DNA of 6,025 nucleotides, from the NCBI GenBank assembly GCA_025935735.1, contig JAICUS010000381.1, positions 1 through 6,025 of the forward strand, given 5' to 3'. Under the pieces are notes generated by a model. That model ran no database searches, had not been told where the DNA came from, and saw only the letters and a list, made by a program, of their open reading frames with translations. A program made the translations under genes and the position numbers. Shown here in pieces: positions 1 to 6,025 of this stretch (position 1 is its first letter; every line of letters begins with the position of its first letter). Source of the DNA: Solirubrobacteraceae bacterium (lineage in GTDB: Bacteria; Actinomycetota; Thermoleophilia; Solirubrobacterales; Solirubrobacteraceae).

Positions 1-1
1 C

Positions 2-220
2 GCCGGCGAGGACGTGCTCGAGGACCTCGCGCCGATCATGGGCGGCGACGACTTCTCGGCCTACCTGGAGCACGCCCCCGGCTGCTACGCGTTCATCGGC
101 GCCGGCGGCGATTTCCCCCCTCACCACCCGCGCTTCGTCATCGACGAGCGGGCGCTGGAGATCGGCACCCGCCTGCACTGCACCGTCGCCCTTCAAGCCC
201 TGGAGGAGTACGCACCATGA
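2..220 (+). CDS. M20-family amidohydrolase/peptidase, C-terminal fragment
   Basis: The reading frame is open from the window edge to TGA at 218-220, so only the last 72 residues are visible and the start lies upstream. The fragment carries the typical C-terminal end of M20 (M20D-like) metallohydrolases: an MGGDDFSAYLE stretch near the start, a PGCYAFIG strand, then PPHHPRF at about 116-136 followed by an acidic IDERAL helix. In this family the His of the HHP motif is a ligand of the two-metal centre. Relatives cleave N-acyl amino acids, hippurate-like amides or dipeptides in the cytoplasm. The stop overlaps the next start (ATGA, 217-220), so it is co-transcribed with a DUF3311/symporter pair, which suggests the symporter imports its substrate or product. 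The metal-binding N-terminal half is outside the window, so the exact subfamily cannot be given. Confidence 0.85.
   Translation, partial: AGEDVLEDLAPIMGGDDFSAYLEHAPGCYAFIGAGGDFPPHHPRFVIDERALEIGTRLHCTVALQALEEYAP
202..206 (+). promoter_or_regulatory. Shine-Dalgarno for the DUF3311 gene
   Basis: GGAGG lies within the last codons of the M20 gene, 10 bases before the ATG at 217. It supports that start and translation of the small overlapping gene. Confidence 0.7.
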
Positions 221-411
221 AGCTCACGCACGCGCTGGCCGCGCTGCCGTTCCTCGGCGTGCTGGTCGGCATCTTCTTCGCCAACCGCGTCGAGCCCTAC
301 GTGCTCGGCCTGCCGTTCGCCCTCTTCTGGGTGACGCTGTGGGTCGTGCTGACCGCGGTGATCATGGCCACGATCTACCACCTCGACCATCGCGGGGAGC
401 AGGACCGATGA
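217..411 (+). CDS. DUF3311 small membrane protein, symporter partner
   Basis: This 64-residue protein has two predicted membrane helices, about residues 5-22 (ALAALPFLGVLVGIFF) and 31-53 (GLPFALFWVTLWVVLTAVIMA). Between them is a short loop with the NRVEPYVLGLP motif, and the tail is charged (HLDHRGEQDR). The length, the two helices and the loop match DUF3311 proteins, which are usually encoded directly before a sodium:solute symporter and are thought to be its small partner. The molecular role is not established. ATG at 217 is chosen because it has a good Shine-Dalgarno and overlaps the preceding stop as ATGA. Its own stop overlaps the symporter start, again as ATGA (408-411), so the two membrane proteins are probably made in coupled fashion. 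The gene appears intact. Confidence 0.85.
   Translation: MKLTHALAALPFLGVLVGIFFANRVEPYVLGLPFALFWVTLWVVLTAVIMATIYHLDHRGEQDR
394..399 (+). promoter_or_regulatory. Shine-Dalgarno for the symporter gene
   Basis: GGGGAG sits 8 bases before the ATG at 408, inside the end of the DUF3311 gene. It decides the symporter start: the same frame stays open further upstream, but only as a shadow of the DUF3311 gene. Confidence 0.65.
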
Positions 412-987
412 ACGCCGCGCTCGTCATCATCGCCGCGTTCTTCGTCCTGGCGTTCGGCCTCGCCCTGCGCTCCCGCCGCGGCCGCGACATGGACCTCGAG
501 CAGTGGAGCGTCGGCGCCCGCGGCTTCGGCGCGATCTTCGTCTTCCTGCTGATGGCCGGCGAGATCTACTCGACGTTCACGTTCCTGGGCGGCGCCGGGC
601 TGATCTTCGGCTCCGGCGGCGCGGCCTACTACATCCTCGGCTACGGCACGCTGGCCTATGTCCTCTCCTACTACCTGCTGCCGGCGGTCTGGCGCTACGC
701 GACGCCGCGGCGGCTGGTCTCCCAGGCCGACGTGTTCACCAGCGCCTACCGCTCGCGCGCGCTCGGCGTGCTCGTCTCGGTGGTCGCGGTGGCGGCGATG
801 ATCCCCTACCTTGCGCTGCAGTTCAAAGGCCTCGGGGAGATCGTCTCGGCCACCTCCTACGGCAAGCTCTCGGCCACGCCGGCGATCTGGATCGGCGCCG
901 TGGCCATGTCGGTCTACGTGGCCGCGTCGGGCATCCGCGGCTCGGCCTGGACGGCCGCGATCAAGGACATCCTCACGCTCAGCGTGG

Positions 988-993
988 TCAAGC
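988..993 (+). other. Frame break 1 in the symporter (TCAAGC)
   Basis: Upstream the protein is read in the frame of ATG 408 (IKDILTLSVV). Downstream it continues one base later as IGLYLPIHYFGG. The join falls at GTC-AAG-C-ATC. The first frame runs on as Arg/Pro-rich nonsense to a stop at 1088. Compared with the usual spacing in this family, about two bases appear to be missing rather than one added. Confidence 0.85.
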
Positions 994-1249
994 ATCGGCC
1001 TGTATCTGCCGATCCACTACTTCGGCGGCATCGGCGACATGTTCCGCGCCGTCGACCACGCCAAGCCGGGCTTCGCCGCGCTGTCTGACTCCGAGCTGAC
1101 CCCGGTGTGGTTCTCCTCCACCGTGCTGCTGACCGCGCTCGGCTTCTATATGTGGCCGCACACGTTCGGCTCGGCGCTGTCGGCCCGCAACGAGAACGTG
1201 CTGCGCCGCAACGCGGTCTACCTGCCGATCTACCAGCTGCTGCTGGCGT

Positions 1250-1255
1250 TCAAGC
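1250..1255 (+). other. Frame break 2 in the symporter (TCAAGC)
   Basis: Upstream reading ends in YQLLLAF. Downstream, one base later, it resumes as FVGFAAVLKTPKLGNSD. The join falls at TTC-AAG-C-TTC, the same hexamer and codon phase as the first break. The unshifted frame turns into Arg-rich sequence (KLRRLRRG), which does not fit a membrane protein. Confidence 0.85.
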
Positions 1256-1535
1256 TTCGTCGGCTTCGCCGCGGTCCTGAAGACCCCGAAGCTCGGCAAC
1301 AGCGACCTGGCGCTGCTCACCGTGTCCAAGGACGCGTTCCCGCAGTGGTTCGTCGGGCTGATCGGCTCGGCCGGCGTGCTGTGCGCGCTGGTCCCGGGCT
1401 CGATGCTGATGATCGCCTCGGCCACGACCGTGGCCAAGAACGTGGTGCGCGGGCTGAACCCCGACATGACCGACGAGGCGACGACGCGGCTGACGAAGCT
1501 GCTCGTGCCGGTGGTGGCGCTCGGCGGAATCGGCT

Positions 1536-1541
1536 TCAAGC
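1536..1541 (+). other. Frame break 3 in the symporter (TCAAGC)
   Basis: Upstream reading ends in VVALGGIGF and downstream it resumes as (SS)GGQTLVTLLLIGY, back in the frame of ATG 408. The join falls at TTC-AAG-C or up to six bases later (GGG-C at 1544-1547). It restores the original frame, so the gene ends at TGA 1917-1919. Confidence 0.85.
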
Positions 1542-1915
1542 TCGGGCGGCCAGACGCTCGTCACGCTGCTGCTGATCGGCTACTCGCTGGTCACCCAGCT
1601 GTTCCCGCCGCTGGTCATGGGGCTCGCGGCGCCCGGCCGGGTGACCAAGTGGGGCGCGATGGCCGGCGTGGTGGCCGGGGTCGCGATGGTGGCCGGGATG
1701 TCGTTCTCCGGCGCGACGCCGGGGACCTCGACGACGGTGGACTCGTTCATCGGCGGGCTCCCGGGCTGGATCGGCCAGCTCAACCTGGCGATCGTCGCCC
1801 TGGTCGTGAACCTGATCGTGATGTTCGTGGTGAGCGCCTTCACCCCCGGCACGGCGGCCGCGGGCCGCGGGCGCTTCGAGCGCGCCGAGACGCGGGAGCG
1901 TGCCATCGTTGAGGG

Positions 1916-4900
1916 GTGATCGTCGGGCTTCTTGGGCCGCTCGAAGTCGAGGGTGACGGCCGCCGCGTCGGCGGCGGCCGGCTGCGCGCGCTGCTCGCCC
2001 GCCTGGCGCTGGACGCCGGGCGGCCGGTGACCGTCGGCCGCCTGGTCGATGCGGTGTGGGAGGACGAGCTCCCGGCCGACGAGACGCACGCGCTGCAGTC
2101 GCTCGTCTCCCGGCTGCGCCGGGCGCTGGGCGACGGCCGCCTGGCGGCCGCGCCCGGCGGCTACGTGCTCGACGCCGAGGTCGACGCGCAGCGCTTCGAG
2201 GCGCTGGCCGCGGAGGGGCACGCGGCGCTGGCCGACCCGGAGCGGGCCGCCCGCCTGCTCGGCGAGGCGCTCGGCCTGTGGCGTGGCCCCGCGCTGGCCG
2301 ACCTGGCCGACTACCGCTTCGCCGTGGCCGAGGCGGCGCGGCTGGAGGACCTGCGCCTGGCCGCCGCGGCGGACCGCGCGGCCGCCGAGCTGGCCCTGGG
2401 CCGCGGCGCCCGGCTGGTGGGCGAGCTGGAGGCGCTGAGCGCCGAGCACCCGCTGCACGAGCGCCTGGCCGCCCGGCACATCGCCGCGCTCTACGCCGCC
2501 GGCCGCCAGGCCGACGCGCTGGCCGCCTACGAGCGCATCCGGGTCCGGCTGGCCGACGCGCTCGGCATCCCGCCCTCGGCGGAGCTGCTCCAGGCCCACC
2601 TCGCCGTGCTGCGCGGCGAGCCCGCGCCGGCCGCCGCGCCCGCGCGCACCCGGACCAACCTCCCGGCCGAGGTCACGAGCTTCGTCGGGCGCGCCGCCGA
2701 GATCGCCACGATCGGCGCGCGGCTGGAGCGCGGGCGGCTGGTCACGCTCGTCGGGCCGGGCGGCGCCGGCAAGACCCGGCTGTCCCGCGAGGCGGTGGCC
2801 GGCTGGGTGGACCGCGTGGCCGACGGCGTGTGGCTCGTCGAGCTCGCGCCGGTGACCGCCGAGGTGGAGATCGTGCCGGCCATCCTCGGCGCGCTCGGCG
2901 TGCGCGAGCCCGCGGTGAGCGACCGCCCGCTCGCCCCGCGCGACAGCCTGGAGCGGCTGCTGGACGCGCTGGGCGACCGCGAGGCGATCCTCGTGCTCGA
3001 CAACTGCGAGCACCTGATCGCCGAGGTGGCCGAACTGGCCGAGCGGCTGCTGGCCGCCTGCCCGCGGCTGCGCATCCTGGCCACCAGCCGCGAGGCGCTG
3101 GCGATCGCCGGCGAGAGCATCGTCGCGGTCCCGCCGCTGGCCTCCGAGCCGGCGGTGGAGCTGTTCGCCGACCGCGCGCTCGCTGCCGACCCGGACTTCG
3201 TCGTCGACGACGTCGCGCGCGAGATCTGCCGGCGCCTCGACGGCCTGCCGCTGGCGCTCGAGCTGGCCGCGGCGCGGCTGCGCGCTCTCCCGGCCGCCGA
3301 GCTGGCCGCCCGCCTGGACGACCGCTTCCGGCTGCTCACCGGCGGCAGCCGCACCGCGCTGCCCCGCCACCGGACGCTGCGCGCCGTGGTCGACTGGAGC
3401 TGGGAGCTGCTGTGCGACGACGAGCGCCGGCTCGCCCGCCGGCTGGCCGTCTTCGGCGCGGGCGCCACCGTGGAGAGCGCCGCCGCGGTGGGCGGCGACT
3501 TCGACGGGCTGGCCGCGCTGGTCGACCGCTCGCTGCTGCAGATCGTCCCCGGCACCACGCCCGTGCGCTACCGGATGCTCGAGACGATCCGCGAGTACGG
3601 CCTCGAGCGCCTGGAGGAGGCGGGCGAGCTGGCGGCCACGCGCGATGCCCACGCCCGCCACTTCGCGGCGCTGGCCGACACGGCCGAGCCCAAGCTGCGC
3701 GGCCCCGAGCAGAAACGCTGGTACGCGCTGCTGCAGGCCGAGCGCGAGAACGTGCTGGCCGCGCTGCGCTGGCTGGGCGAGCGCGGCGACGCGCGCGGCG
3801 AGGTGCACCTGGCGGTGACCCTGCTGTGGTTCTGGATGCTGTCGGGCAGCCAGAACGAGACGATCGCCTGGCTCGACCTCGCGCTCTCCGTGGAGGGCGA
3901 GTCCGACCCCGACGAGCGGGCGATCGCGCAGGGCATCCGCGACATCGCCGCGCTCGCCGCCAAGGGCGACGCCGAGGCGCTGAAGCGGCGGATCGGCGAG
4001 CTGGCCGTGGCGCTCGAGGCGCTCGACGACCGCGAGCGCCCGCTGCTCGCCGTGGCCAAGCCGGTGATGGCCATGTTCGCCGGCGACGACGAGCGCGCCG
4101 CGCGCAGCGAGCGTGCGGCCTCCGAGCATCCCGACCCGTGGGTGCGCGCCATGCTGCACCTGTTCCGCGCCGGGCGGTCGGAGAACGAGGGCGACGTGGC
4201 GGCGATGGCCGGCGAGCTGGCCGCGGCGCGCGAGCGCTTCAGCGCGATCGGCGACGCCTGGGGCCTGGGCATGACGCTGTTCATCGACTCGGGGCGGCTG
4301 ATGGTCGAGGGCGACCTGGCGGGCGCGCACCGCACGCTCGTGGAGGCGCAGGACGCGCTGCGCGACCTCAACCCGGACACCGGCGACGGGATGCTGGACT
4401 TCCGCCTGGCCGACATCGAGCTGCGCCTCGGCGAGATCGAGGCCGCCCGGGCTCGCGCGCGGCGGGCCCGCGACCGGCGCGACCTCGGGCGCGACGACAC
4501 CGCGTTCGCCCAGGCGCTGATCGCCCGCATCGAGTGGGTGGCGGGCGACCTCGAGGCCGCGCGGGCCGAGCTGGCCGACGCCCGCGAGCGGCTCATCCGC
4601 AAGCCGCCGGCGCTGCCCGAGCAGGGCCACGGCCGCGCGCTGGTCGAGGCGCTGCACGCGATCGTCGCGGTCGACCTCGGCGAGCTGGAGGCCGCCGAGG
4701 CGAGCGTGGCCGCCGGCCATGAGGCGGCGGTCGCCACCGCGGACATGCCGATCGTCGCCGCCGTGGCCGTGGCCGCCGCCTCCCTGGCGGTGGCGCGCGG
4801 GGAGCGCGAAGCGGCGGGCGAGTTGCTCGGCGCCGCGGCCGCGCTCCGCGGGGCCGAGGAGCTCACCAACCACGCGGTGGCGCGGCTGCACGCCGCGGTC

Positions 4901-4999
4901 CCGGCCGCGGCGTACGCGCGCGGCCGGGCGCTGTCGCGCGAGGCGGCGCTGGAGCGCCTCGCGGCCGCCGCGTCAAGCCCGGCGCCGGTAGGCCCGTAG
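1916..4999 (+). CDS. BTAD/SARP-like transcriptional regulator with NB-ARC ATPase (AfsR-like)
   Basis: The 1027-residue protein is a STAND-type regulator. Residues 1-85 form an OmpR-like winged helix (GLLGPLEV start, VGRLVDAVW, ALQSLVSRLRRALG recognition region, GGYVL wing). Residues 90-235 are the bacterial transcriptional activation domain (LWRGPALADL, YERIRVRLADALGIPPS). Residues 255-560 are an NB-ARC-like ATPase with Walker A GPGGAGKT (280-287), Walker B ILVLDNCEH (Asp362), LATSR (388-392), GLPLAL (443-448) and a winged helix around TLRAVVDWSWELL. From about 570 to the end it is Ala/Glu/Arg-rich helical repeat, probably TPR-like. It is expected to bind DNA and switch state with ATP and a ligand sensed by the C-terminus; no LuxR-type helix-turn-helix is seen. 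GTG 1916 is the only usable start, because the frame has a stop at 1910-1912. The start overlaps the symporter stop as GTGA and lacks a well-spaced Shine-Dalgarno, which suggests coupled reinitiation. Its target is unknown; the flanking uptake and export operons are candidates. Confidence 0.9.
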   Translation: MIVGLLGPLEVEGDGRRVGGGRLRALLARLALDAGRPVTVGRLVDAVWEDELPADETHALQSLVSRLRRALGDGRLAAAPGGYVLDAEVDAQRFEALAAEGHAALADPERAARLLGEALGLWRGPALADLADYRFAVAEAARLEDLRLAAAADRAAAELALGRGARLVGELEALSAEHPLHERLAARHIAALYAAGRQADALAAYERIRVRLADALGIPPSAELLQAHLAVLRGEPAPAAAPARTRTNLPAEVTSFVGRAAEIATIGARLERGRLVTLVGPGGAGKTRLSREAVAGWVDRVADGVWLVELAPVTAEVEIVPAILGALGVREPAVSDRPLAPRDSLERLLDALGDREAILVLDNCEHLIAEVAELAERLLAACPRLRILATSREALAIAGESIVAVPPLASEPAVELFADRALAADPDFVVDDVAREICRRLDGLPLALELAAARLRALPAAELAARLDDRFRLLTGGSRTALPRHRTLRAVVDWSWELLCDDERRLARRLAVFGAGATVESAAAVGGDFDGLAALVDRSLLQIVPGTTPVRYRMLETIREYGLERLEEAGELAATRDAHARHFAALADTAEPKLRGPEQKRWYALLQAERENVLAALRWLGERGDARGEVHLAVTLLWFWMLSGSQNETIAWLDLALSVEGESDPDERAIAQGIRDIAALAAKGDAEALKRRIGELAVALEALDDRERPLLAVAKPVMAMFAGDDERAARSERAASEHPDPWVRAMLHLFRAGRSENEGDVAAMAGELAAARERFSAIGDAWGLGMTLFIDSGRLMVEGDLAGAHRTLVEAQDALRDLNPDTGDGMLDFRLADIELRLGEIEAARARARRARDRRDLGRDDTAFAQALIARIEWVAGDLEAARAELADARERLIRKPPALPEQGHGRALVEALHAIVAVDLGELEAAEASVAAGHEAAVATADMPIVAAVAVAAASLAVARGEREAAGELLGAAAALRGAEELTNHAVARLHAAVPAAAYARGRALSREAALERLAAAASSPAPVGP
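4973..4999. other. Convergent 3' overlap of regulator and ABC permease
   Basis: The plus-strand regulator ends at TAG 4997-4999 and the minus-strand permease ends at TGA 4973-4975, so the last nine codons of each are antisense to one another. No intrinsic terminator (strong hairpin plus T-run) is visible on either side, so read-through and antisense RNA are possible. Confidence 0.75.
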
Positions 5000-5779
5000 C
5001 GCGAGCGGCACGAACACCACCAGCAGGATGCCCATCCAGGCGAGCGTCCACAGCAGGTCGCTCTGGACCGGCCCGCCGAGCATGAGCCCGCGCAGCGTGT
5101 TGACCAGGTGGGTGAGCGGATTGACGTGGGTGAACGACTGCAGCCAGCCCGGCAGCGTGCTCGCCGGCACGAAGATGCTCGTGCCGAACGTCAGCGGGAA
5201 CATGATCAGGATCACGATCCCCTGCACCGCGCCGGGCGTGCGGGCGAGCATCCCGATCAGCACCGAGATCCAGCTCAGGCACAGCGCGAAGGCGACGACG
5301 AGCAGGCAGGCGGCCAGCACCTCGGGCACGCTCGTCTGGGCCCGGAAGCCCAGCACGTAGCCGAAGCCGAGCGTGATCACGCACAGCACGCCGTAGCGCA
5401 CGACGTCGCCCAGCACGGCGCCGACCAGCGGTGCCGCGCGGGAGATGGGCAGGCTGCGGAAGCGGTCGAAGACGCCCTTCTCGATGTCGGTGTTGAGGTT
5501 CACGCCGATCGCCGCGCCGGCGAACGCCACGAGCTGGGCGAGCACGCCGGGCAGCAGGAACTGCAGGTAGTCGTGGCGCGAGCCGTGGGCGACGGCGCCG
5601 CCGAAGATGAACGTGAACATCGCCAGGAAGATCACCGGCTGCAGCGTCACGTCGAGGAACGCCTCGGGGTTGCGGGTGACGCCGATGAGGTTGCGCTTGG
5701 CCAGCACGAGGCTGTGGCGCAGCGCGCGCAGGTGCGGCCGTCGCATGGTGGTGGGCGGGTCGGCGGCGATGGCGGTCAT
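4973..5779 (-). CDS. ABC-2 type transporter permease (DrrB-like)
   Basis: The 268-residue protein has a cytoplasmic N-terminus and about six membrane helices (roughly 44-64, 76-95, 120-145, 152-178, 185-205, 242-262). It shows the ABC-2 permease marks of the DrrB family: LAKRNLIGVTRNPEAFLDVTLQP before helix 1, NTDIEKGVFDRFRSLPISR (about 96-114) in the cytoplasmic loop that contacts the ATPase, and FVPASTLPGWLQ with NPLTHLVNTLRGL (220-232) before the last helix. With the ATPase encoded just upstream it would form an exporter of a hydrophobic drug, lipid or antibiotic; the substrate cannot be read from sequence. ATG at 5777-5779 overlaps the ATPase stop (ATGA) and has AAGGA six bases before it. 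The stop, TGA at 4973-4975, lies inside the end of the convergent regulator gene. Length is normal and the gene looks intact. Confidence 0.92.
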   Translation of the reverse strand: MTAIAADPPTTMRRPHLRALRHSLVLAKRNLIGVTRNPEAFLDVTLQPVIFLAMFTFIFGGAVAHGSRHDYLQFLLPGVLAQLVAFAGAAIGVNLNTDIEKGVFDRFRSLPISRAAPLVGAVLGDVVRYGVLCVITLGFGYVLGFRAQTSVPEVLAACLLVVAFALCLSWISVLIGMLARTPGAVQGIVILIMFPLTFGTSIFVPASTLPGWLQSFTHVNPLTHLVNTLRGLMLGGPVQSDLLWTLAWMGILLVVFVPLALRAYRRRA

Positions 5780-6025
5780 GCGGCGTCCTTGAGCTCGCGC
5801 GTCAGCGTGAAGAACACCTCGTCGAGGCTGGGCAGGTGCAGCGAGAGCTCGGTGACGGCGATGCCGGCGGCGGCGAGCCGCGGGACGACCTCGCCGAGCA
5901 CGGCGTCGTCGTCCACGGGCACGCTCACCGCGGGGCCGTCCACCGGGCCGCCGACGATCGCCGCCACCTCGGGCAGCCGCGCCGGGTCGAGCGGGCGGAC
6001 GGTCAGCCGCTGCCCGCCGACGACG
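5776..6025 (-). CDS. ABC transporter ATP-binding protein (DrrA-like), C-terminal fragment
   Basis: The frame is open from the window edge at 6025 to TGA at 5776-5778, giving the last 82 residues only. Visible are VVGGQRLTVRPLDPARLPEVA, then a small alpha/beta domain (VSVPVDDDAVLGEVVPRLAAAGIAV) and the typical ending LHLPSLDEVFFTLTRE. This is the accessory C-terminal domain (DUF4162-like) of DrrA-type ATPases, where PSLDEVFL..LTG is the usual closing motif. The nucleotide-binding core with its Walker motifs is upstream of the window on this strand. The stop overlaps the permease start, so the pair is one operon that powers export by ATP hydrolysis at the inner face of the membrane. A shorter GTG-started protein from 5967 is not credible, because the homology continues past it. 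Confidence 0.87.
   Translation of the reverse strand, partial: VVGGQRLTVRPLDPARLPEVAAIVGGPVDGPAVSVPVDDDAVLGEVVPRLAAAGIAVTELSLHLPSLDEVFFTLTRELKDAA
5786..5790 (-). promoter_or_regulatory. Shine-Dalgarno for the ABC permease
   Basis: Read on the minus strand, AAGGA lies six bases before the permease ATG and within the last codons of the ATPase gene (Lys-Asp region). It supports the chosen start over the internal Met12. Confidence 0.65.

Larger units (their letters stand above)
408..1919 (+). pseudogene. Sodium:solute symporter (SSS family), interrupted by three frameshifts
   Basis: Joined across frames this gives a full SSS-family permease of about 505 residues, a usual family length. Segment 1 (408 to about 990) has the first membrane helix, then the MAGEIYSTFTFLG helix, QFKGLGEIV, GIRGSAWTAAIKDIL. 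Segment 2 (about 991-1251) has IGLYLPIHYFGGIGDMF, TALGFYMWPHTFGS and the charged SARNENVLRRNAV loop. Segment 3 (about 1253-1537) has FVGFAAVLKTPKLG and MLMIASATTVAKN, where the two Thr fall near the sodium-site hydroxyl residues of this fold. Segment 4 (about 1539-1919) has GGQTLVTLLLIGYSLVTQLF and the last helices. No other damage is seen: no internal nonsense codon within the used segments, and codon use is uniform. As written the first frame would stop at 1088 after roughly 226 residues. It may be a recent pseudogene, but sequence error in an intact gene is more likely. Substrate is unknown; relatives with DUF3311 move monocarboxylates or amino acids with sodium. Confidence 0.85.

Noticed and set aside
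115..120. Run of six C in the M20 fragment as a possible frameshift or phase-variation site
   Set aside because: The family motifs on both sides (PGCYAFIG and HHPRF) are in one frame, so no shift is seen here.
193..198. TCAAGC near the end of the M20 gene as a fourth frame break
   Set aside because: The codon phase differs (CTT-CAA-GCC), and the frame continues to an ATGA overlap with a well-placed next start, which fits an intact end.
1322..1912. Separate small gene starting at 1322 within the symporter
   Set aside because: The GTG at 1322 is an internal Val codon of the symporter (LLTVSKDAF). The membrane-protein homology runs through it from upstream and there is no good ribosome site.
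2056..4722. Plus-strand open frame of 888 codons overlapping the regulator in another frame
   Set aside because: The composition is almost only Arg, Ala, Gly and Pro, with no motif. The regulator frame holds all the domains, so this is a shadow.
1580..4891. Very long minus-strand open frame (about 1100 codons) antisense to the regulator
   Set aside because: It is low-complexity, rich in Arg/Gly/Ala/Gln/His, without recognisable domains. It is what high G+C at third positions of the real plus-strand gene produces on the opposite strand.
4975..5020. Intrinsic terminator between the convergent genes
   Set aside because: There are short GC-rich inverted stretches but no clear stem followed by a T-run on either strand.
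5028..5360. Plus-strand 110-codon open frame within the ABC permease
   Set aside because: It is antisense to a well-recognised permease, has no ribosome site and no recognisable domain.

Overview
The window is very GC-rich, with G or C at nearly every third codon position. It is tightly packed with no real intergenic space. The gene families (a BTAD/SARP-type regulator with an NB-ARC-like ATPase, a DrrA/DrrB-type ABC exporter, and a DUF3311 protein paired with a sodium:solute symporter) point to a high-GC actinomycetotal bacterium (Streptomyces-like or Solirubrobacter/Thermoleophilia-like). The lineage cannot be fixed from this sequence alone.

Plus strand, 1-1919: a nutrient-uptake operon joined by 4-base ATGA overlaps. 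It holds the C-terminal end of an M20-family amidohydrolase/peptidase, a 64-residue DUF3311 membrane protein, and a sodium:solute symporter. The symporter is recognisable from end to end but is broken by three frameshifts. The likely joint role is import of an organic acid, amino acid or acylated amino acid, with hydrolysis of an N-acyl or peptide substrate in the cytoplasm.

Plus strand, 1916-4999: a 1027-residue regulator starting with GTG inside the symporter stop codon. It has an OmpR-like winged helix, a BTAD domain, a P-loop NB-ARC-type ATPase and a long helical C-terminal region, the AfsR/SARP-like STAND architecture. The overlap suggests translational coupling to the uptake operon.

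Minus strand, 4973-6025: the distal part of a two-gene ABC exporter operon, with the ATPase C-terminus (cut by the window edge) and a DrrB-like permease. It converges on the regulator, and the two coding ends overlap by 27 bases.

The most unusual signal is in the symporter. All three frame breaks fall on the same hexamer, TCAAGC, in the same codon phase. The frames run 0, +1, +2 and back to 0, so the gene ends in its starting frame at the expected stop. This is either a systematic sequence-specific error of sequencing or assembly (most likely) or a recurrent biological event at one motif. Apart from this, the window looks like an ordinary actinobacterial chromosomal region; I see no mobile element, CRISPR array or RNA gene.
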